Positions 8,441 to 18,359 of a stretch of DNA of 20,000 bases are shown one piece after another; position 1 is the first letter of the stretch, and each line of letters starts with the position of its first letter. The notes beneath the pieces were generated by a model that was given only the letters and a program-made list of their open reading frames with translations, was not told where the DNA came from and did not search any database. The stretch is taken from NCBI GenBank assembly GCA_009663005.1, contig VIGQ01001335.1:1-20000 (forward strand), given 5' to 3'. The stretch is from Actinidia chinensis. Taxonomy: Eukaryota; Streptophyta; Magnoliopsida; Ericales; Actinidiaceae. The translations under genes and the position numbers were made by a program.

Positions 8441-9130
8441 GTTTGATTTTTTTTCTCAGTTTTATCAAATTTTTTTTTCTTTTGTTATTTTAACTTTTTG
8501 TGTTCGTCTCTGATCGAGGAATTGGATACAGTAAAAGAATTTTGGTTAGAGGAAACTACTTAAATCCTAATTGTTCCAAAATAATATATTTTAGATTAAT
8601 TTTGAACTTTGTGGTGTTTTTTTGTACAAAACAAATCGTTTGCTTTAGTGGTGTTTTTTTGATTGTTGTTTAAACTCCATCCCATTGGAAGTTCGTGTAA
8701 TTAGCAATAAATGGCAAATTGATGTAATTCTAATTAGTTTCTGGATTGGACCTCCAAATGACTTCACATATCTGAAATCAAGGCCCTTTTGAAATCTCTT
8801 TTTTATTTCTATATTGGTTTCATATTTTTTAAACCAATCAATAATTTATTTTCTATTTTCTTTTTATTTTGCTTGCCCCATCCTCTTTTGTTTCTTTGGC
8901 ATAATAATAGGAAAACAAAGTGCGTCAAGTCCAAAGCAAGTCCTATAAATTCTATCTAGAGACGCCTATATTTCAATTTTTTTGTCTAATTTATATTGTC
9001 CAGCCAAACTTTTGGACCAGACCGATTTTCTGTCCGGCCAATTTAACAACACCTCTACTAACCCTCGGCTACCGCAAAAATAGGAAATAAAAAAGTAGCT
9101 CACACGTCAAGTAGTCTAAGAATTATAAGG
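8441..9130. other. AT-rich spacer between duplicated blocks, no gene seen
   Basis: T-rich sequence with TTTTTTT runs and no open frame of note. If the flanking repeats were LTRs, this would be the internal part. It contains no PBS, PPT or pol motif that I can see. Confidence 0.4.
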
Positions 9131-9440
9131 AACTTGAGTCCTACTATAGTTAGAGAGAGAGATAATGAAATTTAGGGGCATATCCATCGCCATTTCTTCC
9201 TCTTTTTAAGTGATCGTTTGGTGTTTCATTTTGAAGGTATTGTGTTTGTTTCTAATCTAACTCAGCACAACAAGCGAAATTTAAACTACCTTTTCATGTT
9301 CTAAAAAGATTGAGCTTGAAGCTACTCGATTCATGTGAAATTAAAGGTAAGTTGTACGAGATAAAGTAAATACTTTTTAATTTTAATTTTTTCACGTTTG
9401 ATCTATTTCTCCATTGTTATTGAGTTTGATCATGAAGATG
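9131..9440 (+). repeat. Diverged duplication, copy B
   Basis: Second copy of the block at 8068-8440, with ACTTGAGTCCTACTATAG at 9132-9149, GTGAAATTAAAGGTAAGTTG at 9335-9354, a TTTTTAATTTTAATTTTTT tract and TTTGATCTATTTC. The GGTAAGT in this copy has the form of a splice donor. Copies are about 1 kb apart in the same orientation. Confidence 0.4.
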
Positions 9441-10480
9441 AGTACACCTTCTCAGTTTATGATGCTTAATTTTTTCAACGTTCTATGGCCTGCGATGAAG
9501 TTTCTATGAACATTCATCCTACATGATGTAGGAATATGGATCATCAGAATTCGATGATTTACGTTCTTGTATTTTAATAAGATCAATCCACTTATTTTTG
9601 AATTCTTGTTGCTTCGAAATAGACGTCTGTCCTGATCGTCAATTTTGTATGTATATTTTTTAGATGATGTTGCACTTGTTTTTTGTTTTTTGATGTTGCA
9701 ATCTCCTGTTTGATTTTTGATCTTCTATACCTTTCATTTCAAGCTTGTGTGATTTGATATTGCCTGAATATGTCTTTGCTTGTTGTTTGTGCGTGCGTTT
9801 TGATATGTTGTTGCTCTTCTATAACATTTAACTTCAATCTTACGGATTGATATTGCCCTACCAATTTATGTCGCGTGTGTTTTGATTTAATTTGTGGTTT
9901 TACATGATTGTGGGGTAACTATGGGCACTCAATTCAATGTAATCTTGGATTTTAGGCAGATAATTTTCCTACTTACAAGCAACCTAGCTTTCTTGATTGG
10001 ATTTTTTTTTACAGTATTTTTTTATTTAAATTTTGGTCTCATATTTCTGCTTACTTTATTAAAAAGATCAATAATAAAAAATATTGTATAATTAAAAATT
10101 GATCCAAATTTTTTTGCTTAATTTTCCCCCCCCCCCCCCCCCCCCTAAAAATTTTTGTTTTCAATATGGCCATGAATCCCTCTTTATCTGCTTTACTGCG
10201 ATCGTGTTGGAATCTAGGTAGGCAATGAATCCCTCTTTTCCATCCCAACATTTTTTAAAATCTAACATATTAGATATAATTATAAAATTGTTGCTACAAA
10301 TTTATTTTTCTATGCTAAACAAAACTTTTGAAGAACTATATGAGATTGCAGGATCTTGCCTTAGTTTTATGATTCTGTTACCTTGAATCGTTGGTCTATT
10401 TTGTGAGATATGCTGTGATTTGGTTTGCATGTTTATGGCTTATTGTATAGTTGGAGTCTTATCCATTTTTTTAATGTATT
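9441..10480. other. T-rich intergenic stretch with a 20-base poly-C tract
   Basis: AT-rich, with TTTGATATTGC-type repeats around 9700-9860 and a direct repeat ATGAATCCCTCTTT at about 10173 and 10226. Open frames at 9894-10091 (+) and 10051-10251 (-) are low-complexity artefacts; the second runs through the poly-C. No gene is supported. Confidence 0.5.
10126..10145. repeat. Poly-C homopolymer, 20 bases
   Basis: Twenty consecutive C residues in an otherwise AT-rich region. Such tracts are unstable and hard to sequence, so the exact length should not be trusted. Confidence 0.9.
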
Positions 10481-10665
10481 TAGGGGTGTTTGCTACCGGA
10501 TACGGAGGGGATAACTTTTCCCCCGGATAATTTTTTTCTCCCGGTGTTGGCTTGGCGATAATTTAGTCCCCCGGAGGTAGATAAGGCGGATAATTTTTTG
10601 GTGCCTAGAGTCCTAACTAAAAGGTATCCGGGGGAATAAGGGGGTGGCGGATAAGAAAAAAATAT

Positions 10666-10701
<36 letters not shown>

Positions 10702-10824
10702 GAAGAAGAGAACAATAAAATATATATTTTTAATAACTAATATTTTATATTTTGTTTCTCTTTATATAATATTTTCTTCCTTATCCGCCACCCTTATCCA
10801 CTCTTCAAAAAATAGCCAAACATG
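10481..10824 (-). mobile_element. Foldback MITE, element 1
   Basis: The left end TAGGGGTGTTTGCTACC and the right end (TAGCCAAACATG at 10813-10824) are imperfect inverted repeats. The two arms also pair internally: GGATAAG...ATATTAAAGAGAAATAAAAT (about 10650-10682) is matched inverted by ATTTTGTTTCTCTTTATATAAT...CTTATCC (about 10748-10786). No coding capacity. It aligns with the reverse complement of the neighbour at 10861-11245, so they are one family in opposite orientation. The TAGGG ends fit hAT-type MITEs, but no 8-bp target duplication is convincing. Confidence 0.55.
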
Positions 10825-10860
10825 TTTAAAGTATCCCTCTCCAACAATTATGCCCCCCTC

Positions 10861-10995
10861 TAGGGCCCGTTTGGCTGGAGGATATGAAGGGGATAACCCT
10901 TTAGAGGGAGGATAAATTTTAGAGGGAGATAACTTTTGGAGGGGAATAAACTTTTACTTGTTGGATACTTTTTGATGGGTGGATCAAGGTGGAGG

Positions 10996-11034
<39 letters not shown>

Positions 11035-11245
11035 TTTAGTATTAAAAATATTTTTTTATTTTTAGATAATATATAATATATATATATATATATAAATTAA
11101 TACATTTTGTTTCTCTTTAGATGCTTTTTTAAACCCACTCTTATCCCCCAACCCCCTTACCCCCGATACTTTTAGTTAGGGGTTTAGGTCACCCCACAAT
11201 TATCCAACCTCCGTGGGCATATCCTCTAGCCAAACGGGGCCCCTA
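10861..11245 (+). mobile_element. Foldback MITE, element 2
   Basis: The terminal repeats are clear: TAGGGCCCGTTTGGCTGGAG at 10861-10880 against the complement of 11219-11245, which reads TAGGGGCCCCGTTTGGCTAG. The interior is AT-rich with a TA microsatellite in the loop (about 11078-11093) and GAGAAACAAAAT motifs inverted on each side. About 385 bases, non-coding, so movement would depend on a transposase from elsewhere. TAGGG termini suggest the hAT superfamily; flanking 8-mers do not match, so the class is uncertain. Confidence 0.7.
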
Positions 11246-12884
11246 AAAGTACAACTCTCCCATTCCTCGCATCCAAACGAGCCTCTTTAATGATATCTAG
11301 TTAAATCTTGATTTCCTTTCGATCGGATCATACAATAGTGTTGTGCTGCAAAATGCCTTTTTTCCCCAAATATTAAACTCTCATTTGGTTTGCAACTCTA
11401 TGTTGGCCTTTGGGGAACATATTTTGCCTTGTTTTGAAATTTGATATTGTACTTATTGAATTTTAATTCATCCTGCTTTATTGAGTTGAATGAAAGTAAT
11501 TTTTTTAGAATTTTACATGAATCGGAATCCACTACCACTCTCAAAGACTAAATAAAATGTAAGACCCTTTTTTGTAATAATAAAAAACATAAAAGGAACT
11601 CATTTAATTAGAAAAGGACGCATATAAAACTATCGGATATATCAGATACGAAATTGAGAAAATTAATATATGAAAAATCAAAGTGACATCAGTAAAATTT
11701 TAGGTATTGTTGCACTAATTTAAAGATATTATTTAAATAATAAATAATTTGATTACAATATTAAGTAATATTGTATCTAATATTAATTACAAATCGCTTA
11801 GTGAGTCGTATCGGCTTACAACTCAATTATGTATTTCTTAATATCGTTATAAAAAAAAATGATATAGCAAACCCCAGGCCAACTTAATTGTTAATATTTC
11901 GTTTTTGTTGCAGAGCTTTTGGGGAAGAAAATGATTGGCGTGATGAGAATGCCATGGGTGTAACAGAGAGCGATCCGTTTAGTTTTTTTTGCCCTAAAAG
12001 GTATTCGTATTTTGGGATGATCGAATAAAATAAACTCCTTACCTGAGATGAAAATGGTTTGTCAATTCGAAGCTCCCTCAAGAGACGCATTATTTGGTTT
12101 AAATGATGCTTTAATTTTATTGATCTCGGATTTTTTAGTACAGTTTTCTTTTTTTTAGGTAATCATTCCCCCTGATTATAAAATGTTCATACTTACCAAA
12201 TGGGAAATTGAGCCCAAGAAATCACTTTAAAACTAAATACGAGGATACTTCATTTCTTTTTCTAACCAAGTTTAAATTAATTATTTTTACATAGAAAAAA
12301 TAATGTTTCTAAAAAATAAAATCATTCGATGGTATCCATGTCTAATTCCCCTCCGGTATACTCTTGGGCTCCACTAAATTTACAAAATCTCAAAAAATTG
12401 ACGACCTGAGCCTGGCTCAACCCAGTCTGCCCCAGCTTAACCTTGGCCTTGGTTTGGGCCTAAGTAAATTTGGACCATCAAATGTCTCGTAATAAACACT
12501 ATTCTCAGCAGTTTAACTAAATTCATCATTTAAAATTTACTTGTGATGTTTCAAATCATTCGTATTTACACCTTCTATGAATATGCGGAAAAAATCATGT
12601 GATCGGATACAAATTAATTATCTCCAAAAAACTATATCAAAAACCCTTATTGAAAATTAATCAATAAATATTGAATAACTGCATGTATACCTTTTATCGC
12701 AATATTATTATACATATACACAATACAACTCGGGCTTCGTTTACGGGTTGTCCAATACCTTCAGGCCAAGCCTAACTCAATTTTACTTTGGGCTCTAATT
12801 TTTTTGTCTAGTCCAAATTTTTTCTCCAATTGTATTTTATTTTTTGCCTTCATTAAGCTGAATTCCGCAAATATCAAATATACC
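11246..12884. other. AT-rich intergenic stretch, no gene seen
   Basis: Long AT-rich DNA with ATTA/TAAT-rich runs around 11580-11860. Two small GC-richer patches at about 12400-12475 and 12725-12800 share GGCCTAAG/AAGCCTAACTC-like words, possibly eroded repeats. The open frame at 11884-12090 (-) has no family resemblance. Confidence 0.5.
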
Positions 12885-13084
12885 ATTGAATATTTATAGG
12901 AATTAGAAGATTTTGTTTCCTAAATTCATGTAGGAAATTGCTAATCTATTCATCCTATAATAGGTCTGTTGACCTTAAGTTTATTTCTCTTTATTTTTTT
13001 TTATTCACTTCCTAACTTAGGTTATAATTTGTTTATTATTGAGTAAGCTGGAGGAAGAAAATTAAGGCCTTTCTATTATTTCTA
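12885..13084 (+). repeat. TRIM LTR 1
   Basis: The right part, GGTTATAATTTG...GAGTAAGCTGGAGG...CTATTATTTCTA, matches LTR2 closely. The left part (TGAATATTTATAGGAATTAG) also resembles LTR2's start. About 90 bases in the middle have no counterpart in LTR2 or LTR3, so either this copy is fuller or it carries an insertion. The left boundary could be elsewhere, for example 12967. Confidence 0.55.
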
Positions 13085-13086
13085 TT

Positions 13087-13536
13087 TGGTATCAGAGCCA
13101 CATTACCTTGGTCAGAGCCTCCTCCGCTTTCGCCGCCGCTCTGCGGTTGCCGGAATAGTGTCCGATCCTTTAACCACCATTTCCCTTGCGTAGAAAGTCA
13201 TCCGCGCGCAGCCACAACCTCATGTCCCCAAACAGTCGCAACACATCCATGTCTGTTCTCACGTTTCCCTATTCCGTATCCCCGCTTGTTTTGACATGTG
13301 CCACATGTGGCGGGGGGGCGTGTTGAATTTTTTTCATATAGCCATGTTTGTTCTCACTTTACCCTATATCTGTATTCTCGTGTTTGGCGTGTGTCCACAC
13401 GTGCTAGAGCTGTTGAATTTTTTCAACATTGGTTAGATTGGCCGGCGTCTTGTGGCAGTCTACCCCCGCCCCTTATTGCTGGGCAATCGATCTTGTAAGC
13501 TTGGCTCGCGATAATCTTCGCTCAGCTTGAGGGGAG
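13087..13536 (+). other. TRIM internal domain 1 with PBS and PPT
   Basis: PBS TGGTATCAGAGCC at 13087-13099 and PPT TTGAGGGGAG at 13527-13536. Between them lies a GC-richer non-coding stretch, including a CCGCGCGCAGCCACAACCTC block shared with domain 2. Two palindrome-centred subrepeats lie at 13294-13308 and 13388-13403. The open frame at 13298-13498 crosses these repeats and is not a gene. Confidence 0.7.
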
Positions 13537-13642
13537 TGCTGAAATTGAATATTTAGAATGATTTACTTCGCAATTTAGTTATAATTTGTATTAATATTTG
13601 AGTAGAGCTGGAGGATAACATTAAGCCTTTCTATTATTTCTA
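13537..13642 (+). repeat. TRIM LTR 2
   Basis: Starts TGCTGAAATTGAATATTTAG directly after PPT 1 and ends in CTATTATTTCTA, two bases before PBS 2. It is shared by the left and right units. Confidence 0.7.
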
Positions 13643-13644
13643 TT

Positions 13645-14080
13645 TGGTATCAGAGCCCTTACTCTTGGTCAGCATCCTCCGCTTCCGCCGCCGTCATGCT
13701 TTTGTCCGCGGGAATATTGTCCGGCTTTAACCTCCATTCCCCATGCGTAGAAAGTCTTCATCCGCGCGCAGCCACAACCTCATGTCCCAGACATCGGCAC
13801 CAGCCATTCGGTGCTCACGTTTCCCTATGTCCTTAATCCGCGTGTTTGACATGTGCCACATGTGCGGGGGGCGTGTTGAATTTTTTCATATAGCCATGGT
13901 TGTTCGCAGTTACCCTAATCTGTAATTGGTGTTGGCGTGTGCCACACGTGCGAGAGCTTGTTGAATTGTTCACATTGGTTAGATGTGGCCGCTCTGTGCC
14001 GTCACCCCCCCTTTATTGCTGCAATGTATCTGTAAGCTTGGGTTTTGCTCGTCGATATCTTCGCCTCAGCTTGAGGGGAG
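13645..14080 (+). other. TRIM internal domain 2 with PBS and PPT
   Basis: PBS TGGTATCAGAGCC at 13645-13657 and PPT TTGAGGGGAG at 14071-14080. The sequence follows domain 1 along its length, with many short indels. Palindrome-centred subrepeats lie at 13849-13863 and 13936-13950. Open frames at 13743-13925 and 13900-14091 are by-products. Confidence 0.7.
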
Positions 14081-14188
14081 TGCTGAATTAGAATATTTTA
14101 GAATGATTATTCCTACTTTAGGTGATAATTTGTATTATAATTGAGTAGAGCTGGGCAGGAATAAAATTGAGCCTTTCAACTCCATTCA
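14081..14188 (+). repeat. TRIM LTR 3
   Basis: Starts TGCTGAATTAGAATATTTTAG after PPT 2 and follows LTR2 to GCCTTTCAACTCCATTCA. The last bases differ from LTR1 and LTR2, and the terminal CA at 14187-14188 is my choice of end. Confidence 0.6.
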
Positions 14189-14950
14189 TTATTATATTTA
14201 ATGGGATATTTTAGAGTTATTCTTGAATTTTATTAGCGCATGAAATTTATGTATCTATGTACATATCTTGTCCGTACCCCTATTATTTGTTCTTGGTTTC
14301 TATTTGATCATTATAGTTGGCTTCTGACGTATATTTTTAATTTGTGGCTGTAATTATGCAGCATGTGCTTATTTTCTTTGGATAGGATGTGAAGTTGGGT
14401 TATTTTAGAATTTGAAGTCTAAAACAGACTGGTTTGCTCAAAAAAAAGGGAATAAAGAAAAAATTGGCATTTGGTTTTGGCGTTGAAAGTTAGATATTCG
14501 GTTTAACATGTTACGGTATTAGATCTTGCTAAAATCTTGTAACGAATTAGAATTAGACCCTTTTTTGAGTTCGGTTTCACGTAGGTTAATTGGACCGTTT
14601 TTTGATTTGTTATGATTCGGTTCCGGTCCACGTAGGTAACTTTTTTTTTTTCATACTTACCCTAATTGTGAGTGTAAAAAAGTATCTTGAAGGCAACGAA
14701 TTTAAAAAAATTAATTTTAGAGGAAAAAAAAACAAATTTCTATTCTTTGTTCTATGTCGTTCAAGATTCGCCGGTTGTTTTTGAAAGTATATATTTCCTC
14801 ACATGAAGGCATTAGGCTTTCATTGGAGGGAAGAGTTGGAGAGGAGTGTAGAGGGAAAAGAAAAAAAAAAAAAAATTTAAAATGTTGGGACCCATTAATT
14901 TTTTCAATTCTTCACCAAAGTTCCTATAAAAAGTTAATTAGGGCTCGAAT
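14189..14950. other. AT-rich intergenic stretch, nothing recognised
   Basis: T- and A-rich runs and a short direct repeat CACGTAGGT at about 14579 and 14629. Open frames at 14590-14784 and 14754-14960 have no resemblance to known families and run through poly-A/T. Confidence 0.45.
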
Positions 14951-14952
14951 CT

Positions 14953-14960
14953 TTATATAG
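14953..14960 (+). promoter_or_regulatory. TATA-box-like site, possible + strand promoter
   Basis: TTATATAG lies upstream of the exon-like stretches at 15582, 16875 and 18195. A short frame starts at ATG 15114 (32 codons) with no recognised product. The sequence alone does not prove transcription. Confidence 0.25.
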
Positions 14961-15581
14961 AACCCAATATCAACCCATTACGGATCCAAACTTTCCTGTA
15001 ATTTTCCAATTAATCTTCTTTTTCAATTTCAGCATATCAGTAGTATTCGAATTCAAGAAGGCTGTGTGTGGTGGGACTTGGATCAAGGATTTAGTGAGGG
15101 AAAAGAAAAAGAAAATGGAAAAAAAGGTAGATGATTCAAAAGGTGTTGGAGTGTCTAACGTTTTCATTCCATTTCTTTTCCCCGCAAATCCACGATCCCA
15201 AACACAAGGCTAAATGGGTAAAACTTTGTGATCTTCTTAAGAAAATCAGACAGAAGAATTTACTAGAAATTAGCAGGAAGGATCTTTCAGAAATCGCCAA
15301 CTGACGATCCAAACACGTCTAACAAGGTTTAGCTGATTGGGAGGACCAACAGGAAGGATTTACTAGATGAGAAACTGTCTGAGGTGACTTTCTGTATTTC
15401 ATACCTCCTCTTTCTTGTGGTACTGCGTGATTTCTACATTCATTGGTATAGATTGCTGATTGCTTGAAATTTCAGTAACTTCTTTTTGTTGGAAGTTTCG
15501 ACTTAAGATTTTTCTCACGTGCTCTATCTGAGAATGCCCGTCCATTCCTTTATTACAATTAACTCATTTTTTCTTATTTAG

Positions 15582-15717
15582 GCTGGGACTTTGGAAGTTC
15601 CAATGGAGATAAGCCTTCCTGATGAAAATGGCGTTTCCCAAATTCTTCAAATTCAATACAACTAAAATGAAAGATGAACGCTTTTCGTTGCTTCCGATGT
15701 GAACTTGCTAGAGCTGG
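15582..15717 (+). other. Candidate exon, unidentified + strand gene or pseudogene
   Basis: A T-rich tract ending TTTAG (15577-15581) could be a splice acceptor, and GTATGTAG at 15718 a donor. From 15582 the frame reads AGTLEVPMEISLPDENGVSQ and continues to ILQIQYN before a stop. The residues look protein-like, but I do not recognise the family. It may belong with the stretches at 16875 and 18195 in one gene, with frame breaks from decay or sequence error. Spliced non-coding RNA is an alternative. Confidence 0.3.
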
Positions 15718-15720
15718 GTA

Positions 15721-16874
15721 TGTAGTTAAATGCCTCTGTAACTTAATTGCTGTGTGCCAGTATATATCCTCGAATAATTGTACCCTTTCCACTTTACTAG
15801 TGTTTTCTTTGATTTTCGTGAACTCCACGATGCTATAGCCAAGTATTGTCAGGAAAGATATTAAATCTTTGAAGATCTTCTATGAGAATTTTTTTGGTGG
15901 TTAGATTCAGTTTATTATTGAAAAATGTTGAACTTGGTGAGCACGGAAAAAAGAAGAGTTTAATATATACTCAGACAATTTAACTCATCAAGAGTCTTGT
16001 TCTATTCTCTTTTTGTTTTATATGTCCATGATTGTGTTACAGATATATTGAAGTTTTATAAATACTCAAGATTTGGATGTGATGTTTTGGGACCCTTTGT
16101 TATGGACAAAATACTTTTTCTGCATGTATATTTCTGAAGGTATGTACCAATACCGTTTTTTTGACAGCTGATCAGTCCTATTTTGGTACCCTTTGGGATT
16201 TGTGATCTTTGTTTTTTGTTTTTTTTTTTTTGGCTACTTGTTGACTATGACACACGAGAATGATTGCTGTTTTCCTAACACTTATTACATGCTCGTATCA
16301 GATAATAACACCGTTCTTGGTTTTGCTGAATTGGCTACCTGTCATTTCTCTTCATCAATTTGACATGTAACCGGCCATTTTCCTGCTTGTCAATCACTAC
16401 TAATTTAGGGATCACTCTATAGTGTCTTGTTACATTAAGCGTTGCATACGGTGATAGTTTCCATGTGACTGAGACTGCAAACAATGTGGTGATAGGTTGT
16501 GTTTTTAATGTGAGTACTCGGATTAAGTTATTGCACTCGCTTATCAATTTCTTATTGTGCATTTCATGAGACTGACGGAAGTTAAACGCACCTTCACCAC
16601 ACAGAGACAGAGAGAGAAAACGTGGGTCAGTCATTTTGTGGATCTCTCATGGACTGTAAAGTACCAGAATTTTGGCAATTTCATGAAATCAATGATAGAC
16701 ACAATACTTTTCTATTGAGAAACATTTAACCAAATTAAGCCGGCTCTATAAATTGCCTTAGGCATGCCAATGTGAAATTGTGCTAGGAATAGTTTCTAGA
16801 GCTTATAATGATATGAGCTGAAGCTACTTTCATATTCTTTTTTCGCTACTTTATTCACCTCTCGAGATTTGCAG
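15721..16874. other. Possible intron, nothing recognised
   Basis: T-rich, stop-rich sequence between two exon-like stretches, consistent with an intron. The open frame at 16335-16634 on the minus strand shows no family resemblance. Confidence 0.35.
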
Positions 16875-17007
16875 ACTGTAATGGTGTGGTAGACTGTGGT
16901 GCACGACATGAGCACATATACAAGACAACAATGCAGTGGCTGAGCAAGTAAAACTGAGCAAAAGGAAGCCCACTGTTTACTTGTATTCTAGAAGGTTCAA
17001 GTGGCAG
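16875..17007 (+). other. Candidate exon with canonical splice borders
   Basis: Acceptor TTTGCAG ends at 16874 and the donor CAG|GTAAGT starts at 17008, a very good plant donor. Inside, one frame reads NGVVDCGARHE and another reads AVAEQVKLSKRKPTVYLYSRR up to the donor; they are joined only by a frame change. Lys/Arg-rich P-x-V-Y-x-Y-x-R-R segments occur in the N-terminal parts of some plant chromatin proteins, but this resemblance is too weak to name a gene. Confidence 0.35.
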
Positions 17008-17009
17008 GT

Positions 17010-18194
17010 AAGTGCGTCGGTTTTTTTTTTTTTCAGTAGCGTAGTCATCATTTTTCTAAATCTGATTTGTTTTGGGACAGTGGTAAGACTGCAATGTCAG
17101 CTACTATGGTATTGACAGTGATTTCCTTTGTCAAGATTAGTAAGCATCTTCTCCCTCTCTCTCATAGATAGATAGAATAGATAGAATATTAAATTCTACT
17201 TTTTTATCAATCTAGATATAGCTGAATCAAGATGGGGAGGAAAGCAGTAAAATGTGCTCAGATCGTCAAGGTATTCGGAGGATGCTTGTAAAAAGTAGAG
17301 TGTGTAAAAGATGGATTTGGAAAATATACGATATATATAGATATTTTATGGATCCCTGTGCAACTACAATTCTTACTATGAAAGATTTCAAACCCCCTCC
17401 TAGTAAATAGCCATTTCAAATTTATTCATGATAAAGATCCTAAAATTGGTTTGAAATCACCATTGTAAACTACGAAATCTAAATTTGAGCTATCCCTATG
17501 AATAATGCAGGCCGAATCCCTCATTTTGAAAACACACACATATATAGACGGAGCCTTTTGATAATGCCAAGCCTAGATAATGCCATTCAACTAATAAAAC
17601 GTGGGTTTGGAAAACAAGGGTGACAAAAGTTGATTTTTACTATTGATTGTTGAGTTGGTGCATAGACGCCAATCAAGAAGGCTTAATGTGGTTGAAATGG
17701 AGCACTGCACAAGGAGAACAACGGTGGGAGGAGCAGAGCGTTTACTTGGGTAAAGCGGAAAGATCGGAATTTCTCAGTTTATGACTGCCTTCAGGACATG
17801 GTTCGATATTAATTAGCAGGGAAGTTGCTTCTCATATGGGTTTCCAAGGTTTATATGAACCACAGTTTTGGTATATTTGCTTGATTAATATTTCTTTCTT
17901 CCTCCTCCATTGAGGTTTTATTTTCCACATATACATGCAACTATAGAAATACCAGAGTGCCGATTTGATTGGATATATCCTCAATGTTTTTGAGATAGTT
18001 TTAAAAACAGTTCCATCTCTCTCTCTTCTGGTGTTGTCCAGACACTGATTCGAAGTAACTTACTATAGTGATAGTATTATCATTCATTCATGTTTTTATT
18101 GAATTGCCGAAATGGCTCAAATTGGTCCTACGTTGATTCGTGTGCTCGTACCTTAGTTACATCTTGTCACCGTAATGCGTCTGGTGTTCTTCAG
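17010..18194. other. Possible intron with repeats, no gene seen
   Basis: Contains a GATA-type microsatellite (about 17165-17188) after a CT-rich run, and an inverted repeat GATTTCAAAC/GTTTGAAATC near 17384 and 17450, perhaps a MITE fragment. A short exon-like stretch, with an ATG at about 17232 and an AAG|GTATTC donor, is not strong enough to call. The rest is AT-rich. Confidence 0.35.
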
Positions 18195-18280
18195 ATTGTG
18201 GAGGAAGCCACGGTCTGGCAGCGGGTTTCAGCATCGTGGACTTTTGTACCCTCGGTGAAAGTAGCGAAGTGATCACCTAA
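18195..18280 (+). other. Candidate terminal exon
   Basis: TGGTGTTCTTCAG ending at 18194 is a plausible acceptor. Two frames are open to nearby stops. One reads IVEEATVWQRVSASWTFVPS and ends at 18270-18272. The other reads GSHGLAAGFSIVDFCTLGES and ends at the TAA 18278-18280. The second looks more like a folded protein's tail. I recognise neither. It could be the last exon of the gene suggested by 15582 and 16875. Confidence 0.3.
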
Positions 18281-18337
18281 AATGAACCGGGTCACGGGTC
18301 ACCGCATTCAAAAAACCCGTCGGGTTATCTTGTTATT

Positions 18338-18355
18338 GGGGGGGGGGGGGGGGGG
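18338..18355. repeat. Poly-G homopolymer, 18 bases
   Basis: Eighteen consecutive G residues. It interrupts an apparent open frame (18282-18473), which is an artefact of this run. Confidence 0.9.
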
Positions 18356-18359
18356 AACC

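Larger units (their letters stand above)
12885..14188 (+). mobile_element. TRIM-like LTR element in tandem form (LTR-INT-LTR-INT-LTR)
   Basis: Three copies of a short LTR alternate with two copies of a non-coding internal domain of about 440 bases. Each internal domain begins with the PBS TGGTATCAGAGCC and ends with a PPT TTGAGGGGAG just before the next TG. Short LTRs, a PBS and PPT, and no gag or pol are the defining features of TRIM elements. Tandem LTR-sharing arrangements are known for them and can arise by unequal recombination between copies. LTR2 and LTR3 are about 105 bases; LTR1 appears longer, and its left edge (about 12885) is uncertain. No outer target duplication is clear. Confidence 0.75.

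Noticed and set aside
10051..10251. 66-codon minus-strand frame with a Gly run
   Set aside because: The Gly run is the 20-base poly-C read in frame; an artefact.
13298..14091. Three plus-strand frames sharing GRVEFF-type residues
   Set aside because: They arise from the repeated subunits of the TRIM internal domains and are not conserved coding sequence.
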